Assembly (NCBI GenBank): GCA_030425055.1
Contig: JAUHVN010000180.1
Coordinates: 1 to 6,028 of the forward strand
Reading direction: 5' to 3'
Source: Actinomycetes bacterium
GTDB lineage: Bacteria > Actinomycetota > Actinomycetes > Actinomycetales > Microbacteriaceae
DNA: 6,028 nucleotides
Shown here one piece after another: positions 1 through 5,393 of the stretch. The number at the start of each line of letters is the position of its first letter. Position 1 is the first letter of the stretch. The notes below the pieces were generated by a model. The model worked only from the letters and a program-made list of their open reading frames with translations, made no database searches and was not told the DNA's origin. A program made the translations under genes and the position numbers.

Positions 1-26
1 CCGCTGGTCAGGATGCCGATCTTCAT
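1..26 (-). CDS. pfkA: 5' end of a probable ATP-dependent 6-phosphofructokinase (partial)
   Basis: Only the first nine codons are inside the window, reading from 26 down to 1: MKIGILTSG. This is the usual opening of bacterial PfkA proteins, where the glycine-rich turn (normally GGDCPGLN) that binds the ATP phosphates follows at once. PfkA phosphorylates fructose 6-phosphate to fructose 1,6-bisphosphate, the committed step of glycolysis, in the cytoplasm. The start is supported by AAGGA at 33-37, six bases upstream of the ATG. The gene lies downstream of the helicase gene on the same strand, 131 bp away, so it may have its own promoter in that gap; I could not identify a convincing one. The call rests on nine residues: another nucleotide-binding protein with a similar N-terminus cannot be excluded. 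The remaining roughly 330 residues should lie to the left of the window. Confidence 0.6.
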
Positions 27-81
27 GTGCCGTCCTTGGGTCGGGTGTACGCGAAGCGGCTGCGCTGCCTCATCTGACCCT

Positions 82-119
82 AGCGCCGGATGCCGCGGGC
101 CTGCCACCTGACCGGCGCT
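82..119. repeat. 8-bp inverted repeat between the helicase and pfkA genes; possible terminator or operator
   Basis: AGCGCCGG at 82-89 and CCGGCGCT at 112-119 are perfect inverted copies, 22 bases apart. They lie 39 bases past the helicase stop codon and 56 bases before the pfkA start. Read on the minus strand the arms could form a GC-rich stem with a long loop, but no T-run follows, so it is not a classical intrinsic terminator. A smaller hairpin, CGTCC-GCA-GGACG at 124-136, sits between it and the helicase stop. Either could help end helicase transcription; the larger one could instead be a two-site operator for pfkA. The repeat is seen; both roles are inference. Confidence 0.4.
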
Positions 120-157
120 CCCCCGTCCGCAGGACGCGGAAACACCGGAAGGCCGGC

Positions 158-2305
158 TCAGACCTCGCCGAGCGCCTGCCGGACCAGATGCATGAGCGCA
201 GACAGCTGCACGGAGTCGCTCGACTGCGGATCGACGGCCTCGCCGTCGAGCGCACGCTGCGCGAGACCCTGCTTGGAGTCGATGAGCTCGGCGATCTTGG
301 TGTCGATCGTGTGTGCGGCGATGATGCGCCATGCCGTGACCGGCTCGTCCTGCCCGATCCGGTGCACGCGGTCGATCGCCTGCGTCTGCTCGGCGGCCGT
401 CCACGACAGTTCGGCGAGCACCACGTTCGAGGCCGCCTGCATGTTGAGGCCGACGCCGGCGGCGGTCAGCGAGCAGACCGCGATGCCCACGCCGGGGTCG
501 TTGTTGAAGAGGTCGATCGCCTCCTGACGCGCCGGGGTGGTCTGATCGCCGCGGATCGACACGCTGCGCAGACCGGATGCCGCGAAGTGCGCCTCTGCGG
601 CATCCATCACGTCGATGTGCTTGGCGAAGAACACGACCTTGCCGACCGAGCGCTGGAGCTGGGCCGCGTAGTCGGCAGCGAGGAGCGCCTTGGCCTGGCC
701 GATGCGGCGCACCATGGTGAAGACGTTCTCGGAGCCGTTGCCCGCGGCCTTGGACTCGTCGAGCTCGTTCTGGGCGACCAGACGCACGATGTCACCGTCG
801 ATCTCGCCGGGCGCGAGACCGCGATCGCCGCGCGCTTCGATGATGCGACGGTAACGGGCGGCGAGGCGCTCGCCGAGCTCGCGCTCGGCCTGACGGATCG
901 ACCGGCCGAATTCGTCGTCGAGCTCGACGGGCAGGTCGGCGATCAGCTTGTCGGGCAGATCGGCGGCGACGTCCTTCTTCTTGCGGCGCACGATGCCGAG
1001 GTCGATGACGGCCTCGCGCGCCTCGGGGTAGAACGCCTTGTCGGCGGGCGTGAGGCCGGTGGCGTCGAGGCGGGCCATCAGCTCGGGACCGGGCTTCTCG
1101 CCGTTGGTCCACCCGAGGAACCGCCAGATCGCGTCGAAGTCCTCGACGTCGTTGATGAGCGGGGTTCCGGTGAGCGCGAGCAGAAGGGGGTTGCGCACCT
1201 GCTCGCGGATGCGGGACCCGAGGGCGAGCACGTTCTGCGACCGCTGCGAGCCGAGGTTCTTGATGAAGTGCGCCTCGTCGACGACCATGCCCTTCAGGCC
1301 GATCGAGCTGAGCCACGACAGGTGCCGGTCGAGGATCTCGTAGTTGACGATGAACACGTCCGCGAACGCGTCGACGTCCTCACCGTCGCCCGAGATGACG
1401 GTCGCGCGCCGCTGCGGCGTCCATCGGCTCACCTCGCGGGCCCAGTTCATCTTGACGACGTTGGGGACGACGGCCAGCAGCGGGTAGGCGTCGGCGACGG
1501 ATGCCGCCAGCACCGACTCCGCGGTCTTGCCGAGGCCGGGCTCATCGGCGAGCAGGAAGGTGCGGTGCCCGGAGCGCACGGCCTCGAGGAAGCGCGACTG
1601 GTGGGGCATGACCTCGAGCCCCTTCGGCGAGAGCCGGTCGAACTCGGGGACGGGCGGCAGGTCCATCGTCGCCGAGCCGCCGCCGGCGCCGGTCTCGAAG
1701 GCCTTGTAGAGCGGACCCATGAGCTCCCAGCCGTCGAGACGCCGGCGCGGGGTGTCCTTCGGCGCTCGTAGCGCCAGATCGGGCGCCAGGAACGGATTGG
1801 ACTCCCGGCGGGCGTCGACCTGCGGCGGCGTGACCTGACGCTCGGCGAGCGCAGCGGGCACGACGGGTGCGGCGACGGGCGCGTTGTCGGTGATGATGAG
1901 CTCGTCGGGCGCGAGTTCCGCCCCCGATTCGAGCAGCCAGTCGCGCCGCATCCGTCGCGCGACCGGCGACGTGGCCTGGTCGGCTTCGAGAAGCTGGATC
2001 AGTGACGTGTCGCGCGCGGCGGTCTTGGCCAGGATGGTGGCCACACCGTCGAGCCGCTTGAGCAGCTCGGCCCGCGCACCGTCGACGATCGCGGTGTCGG
2101 CCTTCACGCGTGCGCGCTCCTCGCGGACGAGGAAGGCGATCACCTGGAACTTGACGCGGTTGGTCGGGCCCAGCTTTCCGCGCTGGGCCTTGGCCTCGAC
2201 CTCTCGCACCTTGCGGGCGAGGATCGGGATGATGGGGGCCTCGTCGTCACGACGTGCAGACGAGGTGTTCCTGCGCCGCGATGCGGCGGGTGCCGTGGTC
2301 GGCAT
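158..2305 (-). CDS. SNF2/Rad54-family DEAD/DEAH-box helicase-like ATPase
   Basis: A 715-residue superfamily 2 ATPase of the SNF2 type; such proteins use ATP to translocate on double-stranded DNA and remodel protein-DNA complexes, acting on the nucleoid. Visible motifs, numbered from the ATG at 2305: glutamine in MPHQ at about 236, Walker A DEPGLGKT at 254-261, Walker B DEAH at 343-346, TGTP at 379-382, RRKKKDVAADLPDK near 440, then the second RecA lobe with FFAKHID at about 559, SLTAAGVGLNMQAAS at 612-626 and the arginine-finger motif QAIDRVHRIGQ at 642-652. All catalytic motifs look intact. Walker A has Pro where SNF2 proteins usually have Met (DEMGLGKT). Residues 1 to about 210 are charged, partly helical, and match no domain I recognise. 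The ATG at 2305 follows AGGAGG; an in-frame GTG at 2428 would add 41 residues rich in Ala, Pro and Arg but has no ribosome site. No methylase, nuclease or defence partner is adjacent, so a repair or remodelling role is likely but unproven. Confidence 0.92.
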   Translation of the reverse strand: MPTTAPAASRRRNTSSARRDDEAPIIPILARKVREVEAKAQRGKLGPTNRVKFQVIAFLVREERARVKADTAIVDGARAELLKRLDGVATILAKTAARDTSLIQLLEADQATSPVARRMRRDWLLESGAELAPDELIITDNAPVAAPVVPAALAERQVTPPQVDARRESNPFLAPDLALRAPKDTPRRRLDGWELMGPLYKAFETGAGGGSATMDLPPVPEFDRLSPKGLEVMPHQSRFLEAVRSGHRTFLLADEPGLGKTAESVLAASVADAYPLLAVVPNVVKMNWAREVSRWTPQRRATVISGDGEDVDAFADVFIVNYEILDRHLSWLSSIGLKGMVVDEAHFIKNLGSQRSQNVLALGSRIREQVRNPLLLALTGTPLINDVEDFDAIWRFLGWTNGEKPGPELMARLDATGLTPADKAFYPEAREAVIDLGIVRRKKKDVAADLPDKLIADLPVELDDEFGRSIRQAERELGERLAARYRRIIEARGDRGLAPGEIDGDIVRLVAQNELDESKAAGNGSENVFTMVRRIGQAKALLAADYAAQLQRSVGKVVFFAKHIDVMDAAEAHFAASGLRSVSIRGDQTTPARQEAIDLFNNDPGVGIAVCSLTAAGVGLNMQAASNVVLAELSWTAAEQTQAIDRVHRIGQDEPVTAWRIIAAHTIDTKIAELIDSKQGLAQRALDGEAVDPQSSDSVQLSALMHLVRQALGEV

Positions 2306-2308
2306 GCT

Positions 2309-2314
2309 CCTCCT
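2309..2314 (-). promoter_or_regulatory. Shine-Dalgarno site deciding the helicase start
   Basis: On the minus strand AGGAGG sits three bases before the ATG at 2305. The spacing is slightly tight, but the match to the 16S rRNA tail is perfect. The alternative in-frame GTG at 2428 has no purine-rich site in front of it. This favours the 715-residue protein over the longer 756-residue reading. Confidence 0.7.
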
Positions 2315-2330
2315 GAGCGTACGAGCCGAT

Positions 2331-2344
2331 TCGTTCCGGAACGA
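2331..2344. promoter_or_regulatory. 14-bp perfect palindrome in the helicase leader; candidate operator
   Basis: TCGTTCCGGAACGA reads identically on both strands. It is 25 bases upstream of the helicase ATG and downstream of the -10 candidate at 2473-2478, so a bound repressor would block elongation, or the RNA could fold next to the ribosome site. It resembles but does not match the actinobacterial LexA box, whose arms read GAAC then GTTC; here the order is GTTC then GAAC. The palindrome is seen; the operator role is inference. Confidence 0.4.
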
Positions 2345-2472
2345 CCGGCGGGGTGCTGCTCCCGCGGGCGGCTGGGGTGCCGTCGCGAACGCGGGATGAG
2401 TGCGGTGCCGCTCCCCTGCCGCTGGCACTCGCTTCAGCGAGCCGCGACGTCGGGCGCGAACGTCCGCGACCT

Positions 2473-2478
2473 ATTCTA
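2473..2478 (-). promoter_or_regulatory. Candidate -10 box for the helicase gene
   Basis: On the minus strand TAGAAT matches the actinobacterial TANNNT -10 pattern and stands out in otherwise very GC-rich DNA. It lies just after the lipoprotein stop (2494) and would start a transcript near 2466, giving a leader of about 160 bases before the ATG at 2305. The best -35 is a poor TTGGGG with 19-base spacing. An 8-bp palindrome, TAGCGCTA at 2477-2484, overlaps it and could be an operator. No other A/T-rich hexamer is better placed in this gap. Confidence 0.4.
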
Positions 2479-2493
2479 GCGCTATCCGGCCGA

Positions 2494-3138
2494 TCAGCCC
2501 CAAAGGGTCGACACGATGTCCTCCGTGTACCCCTCGACCTCGGCGTTGAGGTAGGTCGTCGCGACCCAGCCTCCACCGCCGACGTAGTGCGACTCGCCGC
2601 TGACGTACTCGGTGTCGTCCTGCGTGATGCCGCGCTGCTCGATGACGCACAGCACGCCGTCGCCGAGCGCGGCGCACCCGAAGCCGCTGTCGCGCAGGTC
2701 GGCCTCGATCGCCGCGGCCTGCGTACCGTCGACCACGGCGATCGTCGTGGCGATGCCGTACTCGCTGGGTGCGCCCCACGTGCAGCGCAGACTCGGGATT
2801 CCGCTGTCGAGAAGCTCGAGCAGCGCGGGCTGCTGGGTCGAGAGCATCGTGATGCCCGGGTCGTTCAGCGGCGCCACGTCGGTCTCGAGCGTGTTGAACA
2901 TCTGCGCGGAGTAGACCTGGTCGCATCCCAGCGGCAGCGCGAAGGCGTCGGGCTTCATCGTCTCAACCGGCGACGGCGACACTGCGGTCGGCAACGGTGT
3001 CGCCGTCGAAGTGGCCGCGCCCGACGAAGACGGCGACGGCTCGGGTTGGCACGCGGATGCCGCGAGCGCGATGCCGCCCGCGAGCGCCAGGACGACGCCC
3101 GCGCGCAGCGCGGGACGGAGGTACGGCGATGCGGTCAT
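2494..3138 (-). CDS. Small secreted lipoprotein of unknown function
   Basis: 214 residues. Residues 1-29 form a lipoprotein signal peptide: short Arg-containing N-region, hydrophobic core VVLALAGGIALA, then the lipobox ASAC with Cys30 as the lipidated residue. Residues 31 to about 60 are a Ser/Thr/Pro/Ala linker, typical of proteins tethered to the outer face of the actinobacterial membrane. The remaining roughly 155 residues form a compact domain with four cysteines (72, 119, 155, 164) that could make two disulfides outside the cell; the last two lie on either side of a short LGDGVL turn. A CTW at 119-121 recalls several families of small actinobacterial lipoproteins, but I do not recognise the family and give no function. 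The ATG at 3138 has AAGG eight bases upstream. The gene starts 30 bp after the phosphodiesterase stop on the same strand, so the two are probably one transcript, and both products would act outside the membrane. Confidence 0.85.
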   Translation of the reverse strand: MTASPYLRPALRAGVVLALAGGIALAASACQPEPSPSSSGAATSTATPLPTAVSPSPVETMKPDAFALPLGCDQVYSAQMFNTLETDVAPLNDPGITMLSTQQPALLELLDSGIPSLRCTWGAPSEYGIATTIAVVDGTQAAAIEADLRDSGFGCAALGDGVLCVIEQRGITQDDTEYVSGESHYVGGGGWVATTYLNAEVEGYTEDIVSTLWG

Positions 3139-3168
3139 GCGGAGCCCTTCGAGGTGTCTCCCGCGACC

Positions 3169-4068
3169 CTAACCCCCGTCGGCGACGGCACGCTGCCACT
3201 CCGACAGCGTGGCGGGTTCGTCGGTCACGATCCCGTCGACGCCGAGAGCGGTGACCTCGTCCCACTGCGCGTCGCGGTTGAGGGTGTACACGACGATGCG
3301 CAGGTCGGCGTCGTGCAGCTCGTCGACGATCTCGGGGCGGGCCAGCACGGCCTTGCGGGCGACGATGACGCCTCGCACATCGGCCTCGAAGGCGGCGCGC
3401 ACGACGTCATGCGGGGGCGACTTCAGGATGAGCAGCCGCGACACCTCGTCCGATGCGGCACCGGCCAGCGCGAGCGTGCCGGCGTCGAAGCTGGCGACGA
3501 CGACGCGGTGCTCGAGACCACGGGCGTGCACCGTGTCGAGCGCGGCGGCCGCGGTCGCGGCATCCCACTCCCCCTTCAGCTCGACGACCGCACGTCCCGT
3601 CGAGTGCGCGAGCACATCGAGGAACTCGGCGAAGGTCGGGACGGCGGTTCCCGCGAAGGCGGGATCGAACCACGACCCGGCGTCCAGCGCGCGCACCTGC
3701 GCGAGGGTCAGCGCGTCGAGCCGACCGCGGCCGTCTGTGGTGCGATCGACCGTGGCGTCGTGCATGAGCACGGCGTGACCGTCTGCGGTGAGGGCGACGT
3801 CGACCTCGACGTACTCGAACCCCGCCGCGAGCGCGGCTTCGACGGCCGGGAGCGTGTTCTCGGGAGCGGTCGCGGCACCACCGCGATGGCTGGCGATGAA
3901 CGCCGCATCGCCGGGAGCACGGGCATCGCCCAGAAGCTCGGCCGTGCCCACGCGGGCGGGCGTGGCACCCAGGACCGCGATGACGATGCTGGCGACCGCG
4001 AGCACGCACACGATGAGCAGCGCGTGGATCCTCTCGCGCGAGCGATCGGATGCCGCGGAATCGGGCAT
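3169..4068 (-). CDS. Membrane-anchored glycerophosphodiester phosphodiesterase (GDPD/UgpQ-like)
   Basis: 299 residues. GDPD enzymes hydrolyse glycerophosphodiesters to glycerol 3-phosphate and an alcohol, supplying phosphate and carbon from phospholipid head groups or teichoic acid-type polymers. The N-terminus is Arg-rich (DRSRER) followed by a hydrophobic segment at about 15-35, which predicts a single signal anchor with the catalytic barrel outside. The family residues are present: His61-Arg62 in HRGG, Glu70-Asn71 in PENT, Glu88 and Asp90 in VEVD (metal ligands), His103 in LMHD (catalytic), Glu163 in VELK, and a C-terminal DGIVTDEP. Length is normal for a TIM-barrel GDPD plus an anchor, so it should be active. 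The ATG at 4068 has GGAGG nine bases upstream; an out-of-frame ATG at 4075 sits too close to that site. It is probably the first gene of a two-gene unit with the lipoprotein, with a promoter in the 78-bp gap after coaBC. Substrate cannot be read from the sequence. Confidence 0.93.
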   Translation of the reverse strand: MPDSAASDRSRERIHALLIVCVLAVASIVIAVLGATPARVGTAELLGDARAPGDAAFIASHRGGAATAPENTLPAVEAALAAGFEYVEVDVALTADGHAVLMHDATVDRTTDGRGRLDALTLAQVRALDAGSWFDPAFAGTAVPTFAEFLDVLAHSTGRAVVELKGEWDAATAAAALDTVHARGLEHRVVVASFDAGTLALAGAASDEVSRLLILKSPPHDVVRAAFEADVRGVIVARKAVLARPEIVDELHDADLRIVVYTLNRDAQWDEVTALGVDGIVTDEPATLSEWQRAVADGG

Positions 4069-4092
4069 CGGGCATGTCCTCCGGGTCCTGCG

Positions 4093-4114
4093 ACCCCGTC
4101 ACCGTCGACGGGGT
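4093..4114. other. Strong hairpin between coaBC and the phosphodiesterase gene
   Basis: ACCCCGTC at 4093-4100 pairs with GACGGGGT at 4107-4114, giving an 8-bp GC-rich stem and a six-base loop. It lies 33 bases past the coaBC stop and 10 bases before the phosphodiesterase GGAGG. There is no T-run on the minus strand, so it is at best a T-less terminator for coaBC. With the -10 box at 4121-4126, transcription would begin at or very near the first stem base, so it could equally be a 5'-terminal mRNA hairpin or an operator covering the start point. Confidence 0.45.
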
Positions 4115-4120
4115 GCGACC

Positions 4121-4126
4121 ACTCTA
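4121..4126 (-). promoter_or_regulatory. Candidate -10 box for the phosphodiesterase-lipoprotein unit
   Basis: TAGAGT on the minus strand fits the TANNNT pattern and lies 53 bases before the ATG at 4068. The expected start point is about 4114. No good -35 hexamer is found 16-18 bases upstream; that place is taken by the CGTTAC direct repeat, which suggests an activator-dependent or alternative-sigma promoter. Confidence 0.4.
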
Positions 4127-4133
4127 CATGCGC

Positions 4134-4150
4134 CGTTACCGTTTCGTTAC
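4134..4150. repeat. 11-bp-period direct repeat in the phosphodiesterase promoter
   Basis: CGTTAC occurs at 4134-4139 and again at 4145-4150, start to start 11 bp, about one helical turn, with a partial copy (CGTTT) between. It covers the -35 position of the candidate promoter and overlaps the coaBC stop codon. The geometry, two tandem 11-bp units, is that of PhoP-type response-regulator boxes, but the match to the Streptomyces PHO consensus (GTTCACC) is incomplete. Confidence 0.4.
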
Positions 4151-5373
4151 TCTGCGGATCGGATCGCGAGCACCGCGTCCCACAGCGCGTCGGCGACGAC
4201 GCGCTTGGAGCCCTGCGTCTCACCGACCACCGTGCCGGATCCGTCGAGCAGCACCACCGCGTTCTCGGTGGACTCGAAGCCCTTGGCCCACCCCACCTCG
4301 TTCACCGCGAGCAGGTCGGTTCCCTTGCGTGCGGCCTTGCGTCGGCCGCGCTCGAGCAGCGTCTCACCCTCCCCCGGTGTCTCGGCGGCGAATCCGACGA
4401 TGGTCTGACCCGGCCGACGGGCGCTCACGAGGCCCGCGAGGATGTCGTCGTTCTCGATCAGTTCCAGCGTGATGCGGCCGCCGGTAGCCGTCTCCTTGGC
4501 GCGCTTGAGCGGCGAGACCTCGTCGACGCGATAGTCCGCGACCGCCGCGGCCATCACGACGACGTCGGCGGTCTCGGCCGCGGCGGACACGGCGGTGCCG
4601 AGCTCGGCCGCCGTTCCGGCCCGCACGACCCGCACGCTCGCGTGAGAGGATGCCTCGGCCAGCACTCCCTCTTCGACGTGGGCCGCGACGAGCACGACGT
4701 CAGCGCCCCGCTGCGCGGCCGCGAGCGCCACGGCGACGCCCTGTCTGCCGCTGGAGCGGTTGCCGATGAATCGCACGGGGTCGATCGGCTCGCGGGTGCC
4801 TCCCGCGCTGACCACGACCGTCAGTCCGTCGAGGTCGCGCCGGAGCTCCCCTCCGACCTCCGCGAGGGCGACGTCGAGGATCGCCTCGGGCTCCGACATC
4901 CGGCCCGGCCCGCTGTCGCCGCCGGTCAGTTCGCCGTCGTCCGGGCCGACGACGACCACTCCCCGCTCTTGCAGGGTGGCGATGTTGTGCTGAGTCGCGA
5001 GATGCCGCCACATCTCGGTGTGCATCGCCGGAGCGACGACGACCGGTGCTGTCGTGGCGAGTAGGGTCGTTCCCAGGAGGTCATCCGCGAGTCCCGCGGT
5101 CATCTTCGCCAGGGTGTTCGCCGTCGCGGGCGCCACGATCACGAGGTCGGCCGACTGGCCGAGCGAGACGTGGCGGACGCGGGCGACGTCGTCGTGGACG
5201 GAGGTCGTCACGGGGTGACGGCTGATCGCCTCCCAGGTCGGCAGGCCCACGAAGCGCAGGGCGTCCTCGGTGGGCACGACATGCACGTCGTGCCCGTCCT
5301 TGACGAGCAGGCGCACGAGGTGCACCACCTTGTACGCGGCGATGCCGCCGGTGACTCCGACCACGACGAACAC
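4147..5373 (-). CDS. coaBC: Bifunctional phosphopantothenoylcysteine decarboxylase / phosphopantothenate-cysteine ligase
   Basis: 408 residues, the usual CoaBC length. The enzyme joins 4'-phosphopantothenate to cysteine (CoaB, C-terminal half) and decarboxylates the product to 4'-phosphopantetheine (CoaC, N-terminal half, FMN-dependent), two central steps of cytoplasmic coenzyme A synthesis. CoaC features: GVTGGIAAYK at 6-15, catalytic His68 in RHVSLG, PATANT at 82-87, PAMHTEMW at 115-122, and the substrate clamp GGDSGPGRM at 151-159. CoaB features: SAGGTREPIDPVRFIGNRSSG at about 189-209 (shown in part), AAAVADYRV at 275-283, Lys290 in SPLK, VGFAAET at 326-332 and KGTDLLAVNEV at 350-360. E. 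coli CoaC uses PAMN and a clamp Cys; here these are His118 and Gly151, which I recall as usual in actinobacteria. The GTG at 5373 gives an N-terminus matching homologues (M-x-x-VVG), but GGAGG touches it; GTG at 5364 has ideal spacing and would shorten the protein by three. The open frame continues upstream to 6006 only as an antisense shadow of the NRDE gene. Confidence 0.96.
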   Translation of the reverse strand: MFVVVGVTGGIAAYKVVHLVRLLVKDGHDVHVVPTEDALRFVGLPTWEAISRHPVTTSVHDDVARVRHVSLGQSADLVIVAPATANTLAKMTAGLADDLLGTTLLATTAPVVVAPAMHTEMWRHLATQHNIATLQERGVVVVGPDDGELTGGDSGPGRMSEPEAILDVALAEVGGELRRDLDGLTVVVSAGGTREPIDPVRFIGNRSSGRQGVAVALAAAQRGADVVLVAAHVEEGVLAEASSHASVRVVRAGTAAELGTAVSAAAETADVVVMAAAVADYRVDEVSPLKRAKETATGGRITLELIENDDILAGLVSARRPGQTIVGFAAETPGEGETLLERGRRKAARKGTDLLAVNEVGWAKGFESTENAVVLLDGSGTVVGETQGSKRVVADALWDAVLAIRSAE

Positions 5374-5377
5374 CCTC

Positions 5378-5393
5378 CGATCTTGGCAGATCG
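5378..5393. promoter_or_regulatory. Palindrome in the coaBC/NRDE divergent region; candidate shared operator
   Basis: CGATCTTGGCAGATCG has perfect 6-bp arms (CGATCT and AGATCG) around four bases. It lies in the 43-bp gap between the divergent starts at 5373 and 5417 and covers the candidate coaBC -10 box. Its left arm abuts the GGAGG in front of coaBC. A regulator bound here could control both genes. The symmetry is seen; the regulator is unknown. Confidence 0.45.
5380..5385 (-). promoter_or_regulatory. Candidate extended -10 box of coaBC
   Basis: On the minus strand TGC-CAAGAT resembles an extended -10 element (TGn then TANNNT-like, with C for the first T). No -35 is evident 16-18 bases upstream. 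The spacing would place the start point at about 5372-5374, on the GTG at 5373, so coaBC might be translated from a leaderless mRNA, which is common in actinobacteria. Confidence 0.3.

Larger units (their letters stand above)
88..4056. repeat. Dispersed 9-mer GGATGCCGC (seven copies)
   Basis: Plus-strand copies start at 88, 575, 1499, 3055 and 4048; inverted copies (GCGGCATCC) are at 597-605 and 3557-3565. GGATGCCG also occurs at 11-18 and GGATGCC at 4648. The copies lie in three genes of the central region plus the pfkA-helicase gap; in the genes they are read as Ala-Ala-Ser (GCG GCA TCC) or Asp-Ala-Ala (GAT GCC GC). The spanning coordinates only bracket the copies. Confidence 0.5.

Noticed and set aside
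77..82. TAGGGT on the minus strand as the pfkA -10 box
   Set aside because: It fits only the loose TANNNT pattern, has no -35 partner, and overlaps the first base of the inverted repeat; the evidence is too thin to annotate.
188..1771. A 527-codon plus-strand open frame opposite the helicase
   Set aside because: It is the mirror of the helicase coding frame, with biased composition rich in Asp, Val, Gly and Arg. The minus strand has every SNF2 motif.
158..2305. SNF2 ATPase as part of an anti-phage system such as DISARM or a restriction complex
   Set aside because: No methyltransferase, nuclease, phospholipase D or other defence gene is next to it in the window, and the flanking genes are housekeeping.
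2306..2428. Longer helicase starting at GTG 2428
   Set aside because: There is no ribosome site before this GTG and the added 41 residues are Ala/Pro/Arg-rich. The ATG at 2305 follows AGGAGG. It is not fully excluded, because the -10 candidate at 2473-2478 would include it in the transcript.
2428..2441. CTCGCT-TC-AGCGAG hairpin as a terminator for the lipoprotein gene
   Set aside because: The stem is short with almost no loop and no T-run, and it lies downstream of the candidate helicase promoter.
2353..5064. A 903-codon plus-strand open frame
   Set aside because: It runs antisense through the lipoprotein, GDPD and coaBC genes, has low-complexity Arg/Gly/His-rich content and no recognisable motif. 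Long antisense frames are expected in very GC-rich DNA.
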